64,000 nt of DNA from Metapseudomonas otitidis. GTDB lineage: Bacteria > Pseudomonadota > Gammaproteobacteria > Pseudomonadales > Pseudomonadaceae. The DNA lies in NCBI RefSeq assembly GCF_900111835.1, contig NZ_FOJP01000009.1, forward strand, positions 208,522 to 272,521. Direction: 5' to 3'. The notes beneath the pieces were generated by a model. It had not been told where the DNA came from, searched no databases, and saw only the letters and a program-made list of their open reading frames with translations. Both the position numbers and the translations under genes were made by a program. This document shows, one piece after another, positions 61,953 through 64,000 of this stretch (its first letter is position 1; each line of letters begins with the position of its first letter).

Positions 61953-63755
61953 ATGTCCGAGACCCTGCTCAGCTCCCGCAACCTGGCCTTCGAACTCTAT
62001 GAAGTGCTCGATGCCGAAGCCCTGACCCAGCGCCCGCGCTTCGCCGACCACAACCGCGAGACCTTCGACGCCGCCCTCGCCACCGCGCGCGGCATCGCCG
62101 AAGAGCTCTTCGCCCCGCACAACCGCAAGAACGACGAGCACGAACCGCAGTACGTCGACGGCGCCGCCCAGTTGATCCCCGAGGTCAAGCCCGCGCTGGA
62201 AGCCTTCATCGAAGCCGGCTTCCTCAACGCCACCCGCGACTTCGAGGTGGGCGGCATGCAGCTGCCCAACCTGCTGTCCCAGGCCTGCTTCGCCCACTTC
62301 CAGTCCGCCAACGCCGGCACCGCGTCCTACGCCATGCTCACCATGGGCGCCAGCAACCTGATCGAAAGCTTCGGCAGCGAAGAGCAGAAGGCCCGCTTCC
62401 TCGCCCCCATGATCGAAGGCCGCTACTTCGGCACCATGGCGCTCACCGAGCCCCACGCCGGCTCCTCCCTGTCGGACATCCGCACCCGCGCCGAACCCCA
62501 GGCCGACGGCACCTACCGCCTCAAAGGCAACAAGATCTTCATCTCCGGCGGCGACCAGCCGATCTCCGAGAACATCGTGCACATGGTCCTGGCCAAGCTG
62601 CCGGACGCCCCGCCCGGGGTGAAAGGCATCAGCCTGTTCATCGTTCCCAAGTTCCTGGTCAACGACGACGGCAGCCTCGGCAAGCGCAACGACGTCATCC
62701 TCGCCGGCCTGTTCCACAAGATGGGCTGGCGCGGCACCACCTCCACCGCGCTCAACTTCGGCGACAACGGCGAATGCGTCGGCTACCTGGTGGGCAAGCC
62801 CCACCACGGCCTGTCCTACATGTTCCAGATGATGAACGAGGCCCGCATCGGCGTCGGCATGGGCGCCATCATGCTCGGCTACGCCGGCTACCTGTACTCA
62901 CTGGACTACGCCCGCAACCGACCCCAGGGCCGCCACGCGGACGGCAAAGACCCGAGCAGCCCACAGATCCCGATCATCCAGCACACCGACGTACGCCGCC
63001 TGCTGCTCACCCAGAAGGCCTACGTCGAAGGCGCCTTCGACCTCGGCCTGTATGCCGCGCGCCTGTTCGACGACACCCAGACCCTCGCCGACGACAACGC
63101 CCGCCAGCAGGCCCACGAACTGCTCGACCTGCTCACCCCCATCGTCAAGTCCTGGCCCTCCGAGTTCTGCCTCAAGGCCAACGAACTGGCCATCCAGGTC
63201 CTCGGCGGCCACGGCTACACCCGCGAATACCCGGTGGAGCAGTACTACCGCGACAACCGCCTCAACCCCATCCACGAAGGCACCCACGGCATCCAGTCCC
63301 TCGACCTGCTCGGGCGCAAGCTGGCGCAGAACAACGGCGCCGGCCTCAAGCAGCTCAACCGCCTGATGAACGAGACCTGCCAGCGTGCCGCCGCCCACAG
63401 CGAACTGGACACCCTGCGCCAACCGCTGGAGCAACTGCTCGCCCGCCTCTCCACCGTCACCCTCGCCCTGCTCGGCGACCTGATGCAGGGCAAGGTCGCC
63501 CAGGCCCTGGCCAACTCCGCGCTCTACCTCAACAGCTTCGGACACGCCGTCATCGGCTGGCGCTGGCTGGAACAGGCCATCCGCGCGCAGGAAGGCCTGG
63601 CCAACGGCAACCCCGCCGACACCGAGTTCTACAAAGGCAAACTGCAGGCCGCCCGCTTCTTCCTCACCTGGGAAGTGCCCGGCGTCCACCACGCCCTGGC
63701 CATCCTCGAAGCCCGCGACGACACCTGCCTGGGCATGCAAGCCGACTGGTTCTGA
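61953..63755 (+). CDS. FadE-like acyl-CoA dehydrogenase (long, with C-terminal extension)
   Basis: A 600-residue acyl-CoA dehydrogenase of the long-chain type. MALTEPHAGSSLSDIRTRA is the FAD loop, QVLGGHGYTREYPVEQYYRD the substrate helix, and NPIHEGTHGIQSLDLLG carries the catalytic Glu. About 150 residues after that form the extra C-terminal domain seen in this class. CGGAGA precedes the ATG. Single gene with a strong terminator downstream; it probably acts in fatty-acid beta-oxidation. Confidence 0.93.
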   Translation: MSETLLSSRNLAFELYEVLDAEALTQRPRFADHNRETFDAALATARGIAEELFAPHNRKNDEHEPQYVDGAAQLIPEVKPALEAFIEAGFLNATRDFEVGGMQLPNLLSQACFAHFQSANAGTASYAMLTMGASNLIESFGSEEQKARFLAPMIEGRYFGTMALTEPHAGSSLSDIRTRAEPQADGTYRLKGNKIFISGGDQPISENIVHMVLAKLPDAPPGVKGISLFIVPKFLVNDDGSLGKRNDVILAGLFHKMGWRGTTSTALNFGDNGECVGYLVGKPHHGLSYMFQMMNEARIGVGMGAIMLGYAGYLYSLDYARNRPQGRHADGKDPSSPQIPIIQHTDVRRLLLTQKAYVEGAFDLGLYAARLFDDTQTLADDNARQQAHELLDLLTPIVKSWPSEFCLKANELAIQVLGGHGYTREYPVEQYYRDNRLNPIHEGTHGIQSLDLLGRKLAQNNGAGLKQLNRLMNETCQRAAAHSELDTLRQPLEQLLARLSTVTLALLGDLMQGKVAQALANSALYLNSFGHAVIGWRWLEQAIRAQEGLANGNPADTEFYKGKLQAARFFLTWEVPGVHHALAILEARDDTCLGMQADWF

Positions 63756-63774
63756 GTCCAACCGGACCTTTCAC

Positions 63775-63800
63775 GCCCCGCGCACATGCGGGGCTTTTTT
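63775..63800 (+). terminator. Rho-independent terminator after the FadE-like gene
   Basis: GCCCCGC (63775-63781) and GCGGGGC (63788-63794) form a perfect 7-bp stem with a 6-nt loop, followed by six T. It lies 19 bp after the acyl-CoA dehydrogenase stop. Confidence 0.9.
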
Positions 63801-63811
63801 ATGGCTCGCGG

Positions 63812-63997
63812 TCAGTCTTCAGCCTTCAACAGCACATACGCCTCACCGCCAGCCCGGTCATGGGCGAGGATGAAAACCTGGCCATCCAGCGTGATCTTCG
63901 CAGGCGAGGTTTGCGCAACCGGCGTACTGGACAAATCACGAGCCGCGTCCAGCAATTGCCGGGTAAGGCTCTCGTCCCGCTGCGAAGGCGTGGTCAC
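63812..63997 (-). CDS. Small hypothetical protein at the window edge
   Basis: Sixty-one codons from a GTG at 63997 (TTPSQRDESLTRQLLDAARD start), acidic and soluble, ending VLLKAED. No signal peptide or TM helix, no recognised family. The frame stays open to the window edge, so the true start may lie beyond 64000 and the gene may be longer. Its stop lies 12 bp from the previous gene's terminator, which fits a real convergent gene. Confidence 0.5.
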   Translation of the reverse strand: MTTPSQRDESLTRQLLDAARDLSSTPVAQTSPAKITLDGQVFILAHDRAGGEAYVLLKAED

Positions 63998-64000
63998 GAC

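Noticed and set aside
60975..62807. 610-codon version of RlmJ
   Set aside because: The extra N-terminal part is antisense to the divergent acyl-CoA dehydrogenase; the RlmJ signature MNYRHAFHAGNHAD begins at 61814 with a good ribosome site.

Overview
The window is a stretch of a high-GC gammaproteobacterial chromosome. Gene content and order point to Pseudomonas, close to the P. aeruginosa lineage. From recalled PAO1 gene order (not searched here), most of it parallels the PA4979-PA5020 segment: fatty-acyl enzymes, amino acid permease, AruRS-type two-component genes, waaA, a LysR regulator with an SMR pump, msbA, hldE, the LPS core cluster, ilvE, glnE, aceEF, dipA, msrA, rlmJ and an acyl-CoA dehydrogenase. 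I saw no tRNA, rRNA, CRISPR array, prophage or intact insertion sequence.

Left part (1-6.8 kb): the N-terminus of an acyl-CoA dehydrogenase and an enoyl-CoA hydratase, an APC amino acid permease with a clear terminator, then a three-gene sensory operon on the minus strand (response regulator, periplasmic binding protein, hybrid kinase). A roughly 120-bp near-perfect nested palindrome sits immediately after the kinase gene.

Accessory catabolic block (7-18.6 kb): an APC permease with a class III aminotransferase next to a LuxR-type regulator; a TetR regulator; a divergent XRE-cupin regulator with a clear operator in front of a class II aldolase and a DHDPS-family lyase; a second class II aldolase with an orphan PotD-like binding protein; a flavin/4Fe-4S amine-demethylase-like oxidoreductase; and a second XRE-cupin regulator. 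Four regulators in about 8.7 kb suggest several small amine or carbonyl catabolic modules placed side by side.

Envelope block (18.6-47.8 kb): waaA, LysR/emrE, an FAD oxidoreductase with an aldo-keto reductase, a cryptic Nudix-like protein, a pair of acyl-CoA dehydrogenases (one apparently lacking its catalytic Glu), and a minus-strand operon msbA - mig-14 - dnpA - hldE. The LPS core and O-antigen run follows, all on the minus strand and mostly with overlapping start and stop codons: waaF, waaC, waaG, waaP, wapP, wapQ, a tandem kinase, wapO, wapH, an acetyltransferase, three glycosyltransferase-like genes and the O-antigen ligase waaL. The waaL-acetyltransferase end is visibly lower in GC and looks like the strain-variable part.

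Housekeeping right part (47.9-64 kb): ilvE, glnE, and divergently aceE-aceF (E2 with three lipoyl domains, the last two recently duplicated). Two copies of one 15-bp palindrome lie between glnE and aceE. Then come a small exported protein, the c-di-GMP phosphodiesterase dipA, msrA, rlmJ, a FadE-like acyl-CoA dehydrogenase and a small unknown ORF at the edge.
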